Part shown: piece after piece, positions 1 through 7,710 of the stretch
Numbering within the stretch: the stretch's first letter is position 1
Layout: each line of letters begins with the position of its first letter
NCBI GenBank assembly: GCA_016715905.1
Contig: JADJXI010000004.1
Coordinates: 770,261-834,260 of the forward strand
Direction of reading: 5' to 3'
Length of the DNA: 64,000 bases
Source: Sphingobacteriaceae bacterium
GTDB taxonomy: Bacteria; Bacteroidota; Bacteroidia; B-17B0; Aurantibacillaceae
Notes under the pieces: model-generated
Told to the model about the DNA's origin: nothing
What the model saw: the letters and a program-made list of their open reading frames with translations, nothing else
Databases searched by the model: none
Made by a program: the position numbers and the translations under genes

Positions 1-1713
1 TATATCCGGACGTTGAGTCATAACCGCACCGATTAAGAGCCCTCCATTACTTCTGCCGTGGATAGCTAATTTTTGATAGGAAGTGTATTTATTTTTTACC
101 AGATAATCGCAGGCTGCAATAAAATCATCAAACACATTTTGCTTGTTACATTTTGTGCCGGATTTATGCCATTCCTCTCCAAACTCTCCTCCACCTCTTA
201 AGTTAGGCACGCAATAAATTCCTCCCGCTTCTATAAATACAGCTCGGTCAATTCTAAATTCGGGAGCCAAAGAAATATTAAATCCGCCATACCCAAAAAC
301 AAAGCAGGGTGTATTTTCATCTTTAATCAATCCTTTTTTGGAAGTAATAAACATTGGGATTTTTGTGCCATCTTTTGATTCAAAAAAAACTTGTTCGGTA
401 GTATAATTTCCGGAATCGAATTTAATATCAGGATTGAAAATCATTTTACTACTCCATCTTTTTGCATCCAATAAATAAATTTGTTCGGGAGATGTAAATT
501 TTACTGTGCCATAAGTTGCAAACTCATCATTTTTAGAAGAATGAAAATCAGTTAAACGACAAACTCCGTCTAAAGGAATTTCCTTTTCAAGATTTCCTTC
601 TATGGAATAACAATATAATTTAGAAGTGACATTTTCGAGATAATTAACTAAAATTTTATGATTGCAAAAATGCACACCTTCCAACAAATGTTTGGATTCA
701 GGAATGATGGTATTCCATTGATCAAAATCCGGAGTGTCTAATGTGAAGGTTACCAGTTTATAGTTTGGAGAACCATGATTAGTTCTCATATAAAAAACTT
801 TACCGATATTATCTACAATCCTTCCTTCTGAATTAAAATCATTTTCAATAACTACAAATTTTGCATTCTCCTGATTAGCTTCCTTCACGGCTATCATATG
901 TCCGCTGGTGCTTTCACTCGTATAAAGTGTAATGTATTTTTCATCGTCACTTACATCCACCGAGAAATTGTAATTAGGGTGCTCTTTATCCTCATGAATC
1001 AATAAGTCAGTAGTTTGATCTGTACCAACTTTATGGTAATATACTTTATGGAATTGATTTTTTTGTGACATTACGCTACCGTCGGGCTCATCGTATCTGC
1101 TATAATATATTCCATCCCCTTTCCAACTCATACCACTAAACTTTACCCATTTTATTATTTCCGGCAATTCTTTTTTGGTAGCGATTTCTTTAAAATGAAT
1201 TTCAACCCAATCGCTTCCGGCTTTAGAAATACCATAGGCCAGATATTTACCATCTTTTGAAACGGAAGTTCCGTTTAAGGATATCGTTCCATCCTTGGAT
1301 AATTCGTTTGGATCGAGTAAAATTTCACCCTCATCCTCCATTGTTTTTTTTATGTATAGTACATTTTGATTCTGAAGGCCGTTATTTTTAGTACAGAAAA
1401 AATGATTTCCTTTTTTGTAGGGTGCTGATTGTTTTGAAAAATTCCAAAGTTCGGTTAATCTTTTTTTAATTGTTGCTCTCCCCTTTTGTTGTTCAAGGAA
1501 TTTTTCGGTAACCACGTTCTGAGCTTTTACCCAATCTTCTGTTGCTTTACTTCGGTCATCTTCCAACCAACGATATGGATCCTCAATTTTGGTCCCGAAA
1601 TAATTATCGCTAACCTTTTCTTCAACGGATTTAGGATATGTAACAGTATTTTGGCCAAAAGCGTTTGCTAATGAAAAATTGAGCAGAAGTATAGACACGA
1701 ATTTCGCAGACAT
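1..1713 (-). CDS. Prolyl oligopeptidase, S9A family, secreted (3' end beyond window)
   Basis: The minus strand is open from an ATG at 1713 to the window edge (571 codons, no stop), so the C-terminus is missing. The N-terminus is a signal peptide (hydrophobic core, cleavage near ANAFGQ), then the family signature EDPYRWLEDD around residue 40, and a long beta-propeller stretch. The catalytic serine motif GRSNGGLL lies about 15 residues from the edge. The usual form is GGSNGGLL, so Gly to Arg is a small departure. S9A enzymes run to about 700 residues, so the catalytic Asp and His should lie just outside. These enzymes cleave short peptides after proline; the signal peptide places this one in the periplasm or outside. 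The next gene, on the plus strand, is divergent. Confidence 0.93.
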   Translation of the reverse strand, partial: MSAKFVSILLLNFSLANAFGQNTVTYPKSVEEKVSDNYFGTKIEDPYRWLEDDRSKATEDWVKAQNVVTEKFLEQQKGRATIKKRLTELWNFSKQSAPYKKGNHFFCTKNNGLQNQNVLYIKKTMEDEGEILLDPNELSKDGTISLNGTSVSKDGKYLAYGISKAGSDWVEIHFKEIATKKELPEIIKWVKFSGMSWKGDGIYYSRYDEPDGSVMSQKNQFHKVYYHKVGTDQTTDLLIHEDKEHPNYNFSVDVSDDEKYITLYTSESTSGHMIAVKEANQENAKFVVIENDFNSEGRIVDNIGKVFYMRTNHGSPNYKLVTFTLDTPDFDQWNTIIPESKHLLEGVHFCNHKILVNYLENVTSKLYCYSIEGNLEKEIPLDGVCRLTDFHSSKNDEFATYGTVKFTSPEQIYLLDAKRWSSKMIFNPDIKFDSGNYTTEQVFFESKDGTKIPMFITSKKGLIKDENTPCFVFGYGGFNISLAPEFRIDRAVFIEAGGIYCVPNLRGGGEFGEEWHKSGTKCNKQNVFDDFIAACDYLVKNKYTSYQKLAIHGRSNGGLLIGAVMTQRPDI

Positions 1714-1774
1714 TATTAAAAGGACTTTGTTAATATAAAAATAAGCAAAATAGATTAGCCATTTACATGGCCCT

Positions 1775-1782
1775 TAATTTTG
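1775..1782 (+). promoter_or_regulatory. Bacteroidota -7 promoter element
   Basis: TAATTTTG matches the TAnnTTTG -7 consensus. It sits 18 bp before the ATG at 1800 and downstream of the alternative ATG at 1767, so it argues for the 1800 start of the glucosaminidase. I see no clear TTTG -33 box. Confidence 0.45.
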
Positions 1783-1799
1783 TATTAAGATTTATTAAT

Positions 1800-2582
1800 A
1801 TGAGTAAAAGCTTAAAAAGCTTAACATTAGTCTCCATCATTTTAATTATTCTCTTTGCAAAAGAGAATCTACATGCTCAACCCCCCTTATTTAAGACGCC
1901 TGCATATGTTCATTATTTTGCTGAAATAGCTGTTCAACAAATGGTGGAACATAAAATTCCCGCCAGTGTCACGTTGGCTCAAGCCATTTGCGAGAGTAAT
2001 TGCGGTACAAGTGTCCTCGCAAAAAGAGGAAATAATCATTTCGGAATAAAATGTCATGTTGGATGGCAGGGCGATACCATTTTAAAAACGGATGATGAGA
2101 TAAATGAATGTTTCCGTAGTTATGCTTCAGCTAGAGAATCTTACAATGATCATAGTTTGTTTTTGAAAAATCGACCGCGTTATTCTTTTCTATTTAACAT
2201 TGCTATAAATGATTATAAAGCTTGGTGTAACGGCTTAAAGCAAGCCGGCTATGCCACTTTTAACGGATACGCAGAGGAATTAATCCGATTAATTGAAGAG
2301 AACAAACTTTTTGAGATTGACGGGTACGAGTATTTGCCTTTCAAAGCATTTAAATTTGAACAAAGAAAAATTGAAGTTAAACAATTAGAGAATACATTAA
2401 CTAAAGAGATAAAGACCGAAAACTTGGAATGGTTTCTTCAAAAACCTATGCCCATTAGACCTATAGAAAACAGATTGTTAAGCCGTGAAAAAAGAAACGA
2501 TAAACCGGTTAAAATAAAAATAGGGGTTCCGAATGAACTAGATATTGTTGAATTAATGGATGGACCCCATAATGTGCAATAA
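1800..2582 (+). CDS. Secreted glucosaminidase-domain protein (peptidoglycan hydrolase)
   Basis: The protein is 260 aa from the ATG at 1800. An in-frame ATG at 1767 would put 11 extra residues before the signal peptide and lies upstream of a -7 promoter element, so I prefer 1800. The signal peptide ends near NLHAQPP. The domain that follows (about residues 30-170) has the FlgJ/LytG-like glucosaminidase signature: AQAICESNCGTS with a likely catalytic Glu, then NNHFGIKCH and the fold-typical YASARESYNDH and LKQAGYAT. Family members cleave the N-acetylglucosaminyl linkage in peptidoglycan. There is no LysM domain; the last 80 residues are charged and unassigned. The 3' end overlaps the convergent next gene by 30 bp. 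Confidence 0.88.
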   Translation: MSKSLKSLTLVSIILIILFAKENLHAQPPLFKTPAYVHYFAEIAVQQMVEHKIPASVTLAQAICESNCGTSVLAKRGNNHFGIKCHVGWQGDTILKTDDEINECFRSYASARESYNDHSLFLKNRPRYSFLFNIAINDYKAWCNGLKQAGYATFNGYAEELIRLIEENKLFEIDGYEYLPFKAFKFEQRKIEVKQLENTLTKEIKTENLEWFLQKPMPIRPIENRLLSREKRNDKPVKIKIGVPNELDIVELMDGPHNVQ

Positions 2583-3524
2583 TTTATCTACCTGACTTTG
2601 CCACAATCTTTTTGCAGACTCTCTTTCTGAAACGCTATCACCGAAATCTGTAATGATTAATGAAATATCATTCGTTAAATCGTCGCGTTGAATACGAAAT
2701 TCAAAATAACTACCGTCCGTTTTTTCAACCCATTGAAAACGTACAATGTGATTTTCAACTGTTTTTAATAAGCGGGCTTGTTGTAATTGGCCGTCCCAGA
2801 TAAAGGTGTAAATTCCATTACGGATATTTACATCATCACAAAACCATTCGCTTAATCCGCTAGGTGTTGAAAGAAATTCGTACAACATTTCCGGAGAAGA
2901 GCGAACTACAAATTCTTGTTCAAACTTTCCGGCAGGTTCTTTTTCCACTTTAACGGCATATGAATCGCTTTGTTTTATTGGATTAGTAATAGAACTGGAA
3001 ATGGAAGCAATTTTTGAAGCAGATAATGGTTTGATTTCAGTTTTAGGTATGGTGTTTGAAATTGCTAAAACCTCATTAGATTGAATTTTTTCTTCTTGTT
3101 TTTTAGTTTCCTTTATCGGTTCAATATCAAAATGATCATCCGAATCTTTTGATTTTATGATTTTTTTGGGCGCTTCTTTAACTATTTTTTTAGGTTCGGC
3201 AACTTTTACAGCGGTTGGAATACTCTTAGTTGAAGTAACATTCTTTATCTTTTCAACTTTTTTAGGTGCAATTACTTTTGCAGGCTTTTTATCCTTAGCA
3301 ATTGCAACCGGTTTTTTTGGGCTTGCTTTTTTGGCAACAACCTTTTTTACTTTTATTGCTTTTTTGGGTGAAGGCTTTTTCTTAGCTGAAGGCTTAGCTT
3401 TAGCAGCAATTTTTTTTGCAGGCGCTTTTTTTGCCGGTTTTGCAGTTTTCTTGCTTGCCTTTGTCTTTACCGCCTTTTTTGTATTGCTCTTTTTTGCAGA
3501 CGAAGCTTTGCTTTTTTTCGACAT
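2553..3524 (-). CDS. START-like domain protein with Lys/Ala/Pro-rich N-terminal tail
   Basis: The protein is 323 aa. Residues 1-125 are almost entirely K, A, P, S and V with repeated AKK, PKK and KKP units, like histone H1 or AlgP tails. Residues 126-197 are a mixed charged linker. Residues about 198-323 form the START-like domain common in Bacteroidota as a stand-alone protein of about 130 aa (EQEFVVRSSPEMLYEFL, LSEWFCDDV, FRIQRDDLTNDISLIITDF). The fold is an SRPBCC-type hydrophobic pocket and no ligand is known to me. The tail suggests nucleic-acid or other polyanion binding; that is inference. The stop overlaps the convergent glucosaminidase gene. Confidence 0.8.
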   Translation of the reverse strand: MSKKSKASSAKKSNTKKAVKTKASKKTAKPAKKAPAKKIAAKAKPSAKKKPSPKKAIKVKKVVAKKASPKKPVAIAKDKKPAKVIAPKKVEKIKNVTSTKSIPTAVKVAEPKKIVKEAPKKIIKSKDSDDHFDIEPIKETKKQEEKIQSNEVLAISNTIPKTEIKPLSASKIASISSSITNPIKQSDSYAVKVEKEPAGKFEQEFVVRSSPEMLYEFLSTPSGLSEWFCDDVNIRNGIYTFIWDGQLQQARLLKTVENHIVRFQWVEKTDGSYFEFRIQRDDLTNDISLIITDFGDSVSERESAKRLWQSQVDKLLHIMGSIH

Positions 3525-3835
3525 AATCCCAAATTTTTATGAAAAATATAAATTTTCAGTTACAAAACAAATTATATTATCAACGAAAAAAAGAAGTTAA
3601 TTCTATATTATTGATTTTCAACTATTTAAATAGTTTTATTTTAAGTTAGACTTTTAATAAATAAAGTATAAAGAGGATACAGATGAGATTTCGTAATAAT
3701 CAAGGCCCGGGCCCATTTAATGCTAGTTTTTCTACTGCTTTTTTTTATTGTGAGTGCTAAAAACTTAGATTTAGATGGAATTTGAATCTTTTAATATTGT
3801 TATATTTGCAACCCTTAAGAAAAAAACCACAAAAT
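3525..3835. other. Intergenic region upstream of tRNA-Met
   Basis: This 311-bp interval is AT-rich and has no credible reading frame. It holds the start region of the START-like gene (leftward) and the tRNA promoter (rightward). I see no strong hairpin or repeat. Confidence 0.5.
3801..3808 (+). promoter_or_regulatory. -7 promoter element of tRNA-Met
   Basis: TATATTTG matches TAnnTTTG and lies 27 bp before the mature tRNA 5' end. A TTTG at 3781-3784 could be the -33 box, but the 16-bp spacing is shorter than the usual 19-20 bp. Confidence 0.5.
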
Positions 3836-3909
3836 GGCGGGGTAGCTCAGGTGGTTAGAGCGCAGGATTCATAACCCTGAGGTCGGGGGTTCAACTCCCC
3901 CCTCCGCTA
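3836..3909 (+). tRNA. tRNA-Met, anticodon CAT
   Basis: The cloverleaf folds as acceptor 3836-3842 with 3902-3908, D arm GCTC/GAGC (3845-3861), anticodon arm 3863-3879 with loop TTCATAA and anticodon CAT at 3870-3872, and T arm GGGGG-TTCAACT-CCCCC (3885-3901). The discriminator is A3909 and CCA is not encoded. The anticodon stem lacks the three G:C pairs of an initiator, so this is most likely the elongator tRNA-Met. A lysidine-modified tRNA-Ile2 also has a CAT gene anticodon and cannot be fully excluded. The first pair is G-U and the last anticodon-stem pair is A-C. Confidence 0.95.
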
Positions 3910-4000
3910 CTAAATAAAAACGATAGGTTATTTTACTTTCGCGAACCTAAAATTTGTATTAAGAAAATCTAATATCCGAAATTCGGAGTCATTAGAATAA

Positions 4001-5782
4001 ATGGAAATAAAAAAACTAAACGCTGCCGAAAAATTAATCAATTGGTTTCACCAAAAAACCAATGAAAAGCAGTTTCTTATTTTTGCAAGTATACTTGTTG
4101 GAATTAGTTCAGGTTTAGCGGCTGTTGTTTTAAAACTTTTCGTTCATTTTATCCGAAAGTATTTTATTGAAGAAAATATTTTCAAATTTTCATTTAATTA
4201 CCTGCATTTAATTCTCCCGTTTGTAGGTATTGGTTTAACCTTACTTATTTTAAAATATTTATTTAAATGGCCCTTGCAAAGAGGAAATACTCCTATAGTA
4301 TATGCCATTGCTAAAAAAAGCAGCTTTTTGCCATTTCATCAAATGTATACCCATATTGTAACTAGTGGACTAACGGTTGGCTTTGGTGGGTCGGCCGGAT
4401 TAGAGTCGCCGATAGTTAGCACGGGGTCTGCCATAGGATCTAACTTTGCCAGAACTTATAAATTAACATATAAGGAGAGGACACTTTTACTTGCAGCAGG
4501 TGCAGCGGGTGGAATTGCCGGAGCATTTAACGCTCCTATTGCAGGTTTACTATTTGCGCTAGAAGTTTTATTGGTAGATGTTAGCATTAGTGCGTTCATT
4601 CCACTCTTAATTGCTTCGGCTTCCGGTGCTTTAATTTCCAAAATTATTTTAAATGAAAGCAGCAACTTGCTATTTTTTAAACTTCAACAGCCCTTTGACT
4701 ATCACAATTTGCATTTATACATTGTATTGGGATTATTAGCCGGTGTTGTTTCTTTATATTACGTGAATGTTTTTGATAAAGTTGAAACTCAATTTGCTAA
4801 AATAAAATCCGGTGTTGCCCGTTGGTTCATAGGAGGTTGTTGCCTTGCACTCTTATATGCACTCTTTCCTACTTTATTTGGTGAAGGTTACGAAAGTATA
4901 AAATCTTTGGCTGAACTGAACACCGCAGAATTAATCAAAAATAGTTTATTGCAAAATTATGTTTCTAATAACTGGCAAGTATTATTATTTATTACCCTAA
5001 CCCTTTTGCTAAAAGTTTTTGCAACCGGAATTACTTTGGGTATTGGAGGCAACGGAGGTAATTTTGCTCCCTCCCTTTTTCTTGGCGCTTATTTAGGATT
5101 TATATTTTCTTTCTTTCTTAAACTAATTGGTATTGAAAATATTCCGGTAAGTAATTTTACAATTGTAGCCATGGCCGGAATTTTAACCGGAATTTTTCAT
5201 GCACCGCTTACAGGAATATTTTTAATTGCTGAAATTGCCGGCGGTTATGAACTTATTATTCCGTTAATGATTGTTTCAGCTATCAGCTATGCCATTGTAA
5301 AATACTTTCATCCGGAATCGTTGGATATTCGCAGATTAAAAGCAAAAGGCACTGTGGTTTCAGAAAATAAAGACACCAGTATATTGGGTAAAATTGAAAT
5401 TAACAGCATGATTGAAAAAGACTTTTCTCCAGTACATTTTAAATCCAATTTACGTGATGTGGTGGAAATCATTAAGCACTCCAAACGAAATACATTTCCA
5501 GTGGTAAAAAAGAATAATAAACTCTTAGGCATTATTTATCTGGATCATATTCGGGAAGAAATGTTTAATGCAGAATTATATGACAAATTATCGGCCCGCG
5601 AATTAATGCGTAAACCCGGTGAAGTAATAGAAGTGAATGAAGATATTTTCTCTATTATGAAAAAATTTGAAGAGTCGGGACATTGGAATTTACCGGTTGT
5701 AAAAGACGGAATCTATCTTGGATTTCTTTCAAAATCAAGTATCCTGAATAAATACCGACACGAATTACTGGAATCCGTATAA
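4001..5782 (+). CDS. ClC-family chloride channel/transporter with C-terminal CBS pair
   Basis: The protein is 593 aa. Residues about 20-440 are the multi-helix ClC membrane domain; residues about 465-590 are two CBS domains (MIEKDFSPVHF to GIIYLDHI, and ARELMRKPGEVIEV to LGFLSKSSIL), which bind nucleotides and tune ClC proteins. Filter motifs are visible: GGSAGLESP (129-137, in place of GxxGREGP, gating Glu kept as E135) and GGNGGNFAP (in place of GxFxP). In the helix GLLFALEVLL, V189 occupies the position of the internal proton glutamate (E203 of the E. coli exchanger), as in ClC channels. Whether it is a channel or an exchanger is therefore open. It sits alone behind the tRNA gene and runs convergently into gap. 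Confidence 0.93.
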   Translation: MEIKKLNAAEKLINWFHQKTNEKQFLIFASILVGISSGLAAVVLKLFVHFIRKYFIEENIFKFSFNYLHLILPFVGIGLTLLILKYLFKWPLQRGNTPIVYAIAKKSSFLPFHQMYTHIVTSGLTVGFGGSAGLESPIVSTGSAIGSNFARTYKLTYKERTLLLAAGAAGGIAGAFNAPIAGLLFALEVLLVDVSISAFIPLLIASASGALISKIILNESSNLLFFKLQQPFDYHNLHLYIVLGLLAGVVSLYYVNVFDKVETQFAKIKSGVARWFIGGCCLALLYALFPTLFGEGYESIKSLAELNTAELIKNSLLQNYVSNNWQVLLFITLTLLLKVFATGITLGIGGNGGNFAPSLFLGAYLGFIFSFFLKLIGIENIPVSNFTIVAMAGILTGIFHAPLTGIFLIAEIAGGYELIIPLMIVSAISYAIVKYFHPESLDIRRLKAKGTVVSENKDTSILGKIEINSMIEKDFSPVHFKSNLRDVVEIIKHSKRNTFPVVKKNNKLLGIIYLDHIREEMFNAELYDKLSARELMRKPGEVIEVNEDIFSIMKKFEESGHWNLPVVKDGIYLGFLSKSSILNKYRHELLESV

Positions 5783-5796
5783 CTTCAAATTAAATT

Positions 5797-7260
5797 CTAA
5801 TAATAAACAGATCTTCTTACCTCGCTGATGTGTTTACTGAAACGGATTACCTGACGAGTATAACCATATTCATTATCATACCAAACATAAAGCACAATCG
5901 ATTTTCCATCCGGAGCTATAATTGTATTTTGACTATCGAAAACACTCGCACAAGGATTTCCGATTACATCCGTACTTACTAATTCATTACTAAAGGCAAA
6001 TTGTATTTGTTCAACCAAACTTCCTTCCAACGCATAACGTTTCATGATTTCATTCACTTCATCCTTGGTCACTTTTTTATTGATATTTAAGTTTAAGATA
6101 GCCAAACTTACATTAGGCGTTGGAACACGTACAGAATTGGCAGTAAATTTCCCACTTAAATGAGGTAATACTTTTTTTAGCGCACTTTCAGCGCCGGTTT
6201 CGGTGATTACCATATTCAAAGCGGCTGATCGCCCACGACGATATTTTTTATGATAATTATCCAATAAATTCTGGTCGTTTGTATATGAATGCACCGTTTC
6301 AATATGTCCTTTCTCTATACCCAATTCTTTATCAATTACAAAAAGTACCGGCATAATTGCATTAGTAGTACAACTTGCCGCTGAAAAAATATTTTCTTTT
6401 TTCAAATCAACTGTATCCTGGTTGATACCATGTACCACATTAGGTACATCCCCTTTAGCCGGAGCAGTTAATAAAACTTTTGCTGTTCCCTTGGCTTTCA
6501 AGTGACGGCTCAAAGCCTCTCGATCTCTAAAAACACCGGTATTATCAATCACTAAAGCATCTTTAATGCCATATTTCGTATAATCCACATCTTCCGGATT
6601 GTTGGCATGAATCATATGCACGGTATGTCCGTTAATGATTAAAGCTTTATTATCTACATCTTCGATTACTGTCCCCGGAAAAGGTCCGTGAACTGAGTCT
6701 GTTCTTAATAAATCTGCTCTTTTAATTATCTCTTCACTACTGTTACCCCTGGTTACTATGGCTCGTAAACGCAATTGTTCACCTTTTCCGGCCATTTGTA
6801 CTAATTCACGGGCAGCTAATCTTCCAATTCTTCCAAAACCGTATAACACCACATCTTTGGGCACTAAAGTTTTGGCAGTACCTATTAATCCTTTTAATTT
6901 ATTATTAATAAAATCTCCTTGTGTTTTGAAATTGTCTTTTTCCTGATGCCATTCAAAAGCCAGTTTTCCTATATCAATTCGGCTTGGACCTACTCCTGAA
7001 TTTAATATTTCATTAGCCAATGCCACTGTATCAAAAACCGTTATTGGTTTTTTTACAATTTTCTTAGCATACAAATGCAGGTTCATAATTTCACTAGCAC
7101 TTCTGTCCACCAATTGATTTCTGAATAATATTAATTCAATTGATTTTTCAAACCAAAGCTTACCAACTGCACTAATTAAATCAATGGCGGCCTTTTCATG
7201 ATTAACCCATTCATTCAACTGAGTTTGATAATCGGAATGTACTTTTTCTAGAGATACCAT
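5797..7260 (-). CDS. gap: Glyceraldehyde-3-phosphate dehydrogenase, long form
   Basis: This is the glycolytic/gluconeogenic enzyme that converts glyceraldehyde-3-phosphate, NAD and phosphate to 1,3-bisphosphoglycerate. The core starts near residue 136: the Rossmann motif YGFGRIGR (140-147), the active-site SCTTNA with C297, then YTNDQNLLDNYHK, RRGRSAALNM and WYDNEYGYTRQV. The 487 aa length is about 150 more than a classical GAPDH. The extra residues are an N-terminal helical region (1-135) that is usual for one Bacteroidota GAPDH type and has no assigned role that I know. The gene stands alone, convergent with the ClC gene 14 bp away. Confidence 0.96.
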   Translation of the reverse strand: MVSLEKVHSDYQTQLNEWVNHEKAAIDLISAVGKLWFEKSIELILFRNQLVDRSASEIMNLHLYAKKIVKKPITVFDTVALANEILNSGVGPSRIDIGKLAFEWHQEKDNFKTQGDFINNKLKGLIGTAKTLVPKDVVLYGFGRIGRLAARELVQMAGKGEQLRLRAIVTRGNSSEEIIKRADLLRTDSVHGPFPGTVIEDVDNKALIINGHTVHMIHANNPEDVDYTKYGIKDALVIDNTGVFRDREALSRHLKAKGTAKVLLTAPAKGDVPNVVHGINQDTVDLKKENIFSAASCTTNAIMPVLFVIDKELGIEKGHIETVHSYTNDQNLLDNYHKKYRRGRSAALNMVITETGAESALKKVLPHLSGKFTANSVRVPTPNVSLAILNLNINKKVTKDEVNEIMKRYALEGSLVEQIQFAFSNELVSTDVIGNPCASVFDSQNTIIAPDGKSIVLYVWYDNEYGYTRQVIRFSKHISEVRRSVYY

Positions 7261-7360
7261 AAAGGGAAAAATTTAATATTTGCGCAAAGGTAGTAAAAGG
7301 GTAAAAACAGCAAATTGAATGTTGAAAAACTATCCGATATTTGTTTAAAATAAGTGATGT

Positions 7361-7579
7361 TTAATCCTTCACTTCTTCAAAATCCACATATTCACCCTCT
7401 TGTTGGGTACTTTTTCGAAAAGCATGCTGCTTATTTGCCTGATTATGGCTAGTTTGAGTAACTGTAGCTTTATTTGAGTTAGAACTTTGATTAGAATTAC
7501 GCGGACTTTTGAATATTTCAATTAGTTTGTAAATCACCCAAACTGCAATTATGGTCCATATCACATCTCTCATTTGCAC
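7361..7579 (-). CDS. Small single-span membrane protein, DUF4834-like
   Basis: The protein is 72 aa: one N-terminal transmembrane helix (VIWTIIAVWVIYKLIEIF), a polar Ser/Asn/Gln-rich linker, and a short conserved end GEYVDFEEVKD. That plan and the terminal motif match the DUF4834 family of Bacteroidota. Its function is unknown. An ATG two codons in (MRDV) is an equally possible start. It lies upstream of gap on the same strand, 100 bp away, and is divergent from the next gene. Confidence 0.7.
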   Translation of the reverse strand: MQMRDVIWTIIAVWVIYKLIEIFKSPRNSNQSSNSNKATVTQTSHNQANKQHAFRKSTQQEGEYVDFEEVKD

Positions 7580-7710
7580 ACAAATTTAATCAAAAAACAA
7601 CATTCCATTTTGATTTTTCATTGCACTTCTTATCTTTATGCCAATAAATGTGAATTCCGCATTAAAAATTTATTCTCGTTGAATAAACTTGGATTCCGTT
7701 AAAACTTTAT

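Noticed and set aside
3157..3600. Plus-strand open frame of 147 codons, rich in Phe, Leu and Ala
   Set aside because: It is the complement of the Lys/Ala-rich tail of the START-like protein; its composition is a mirror of AAG/GCA codons.
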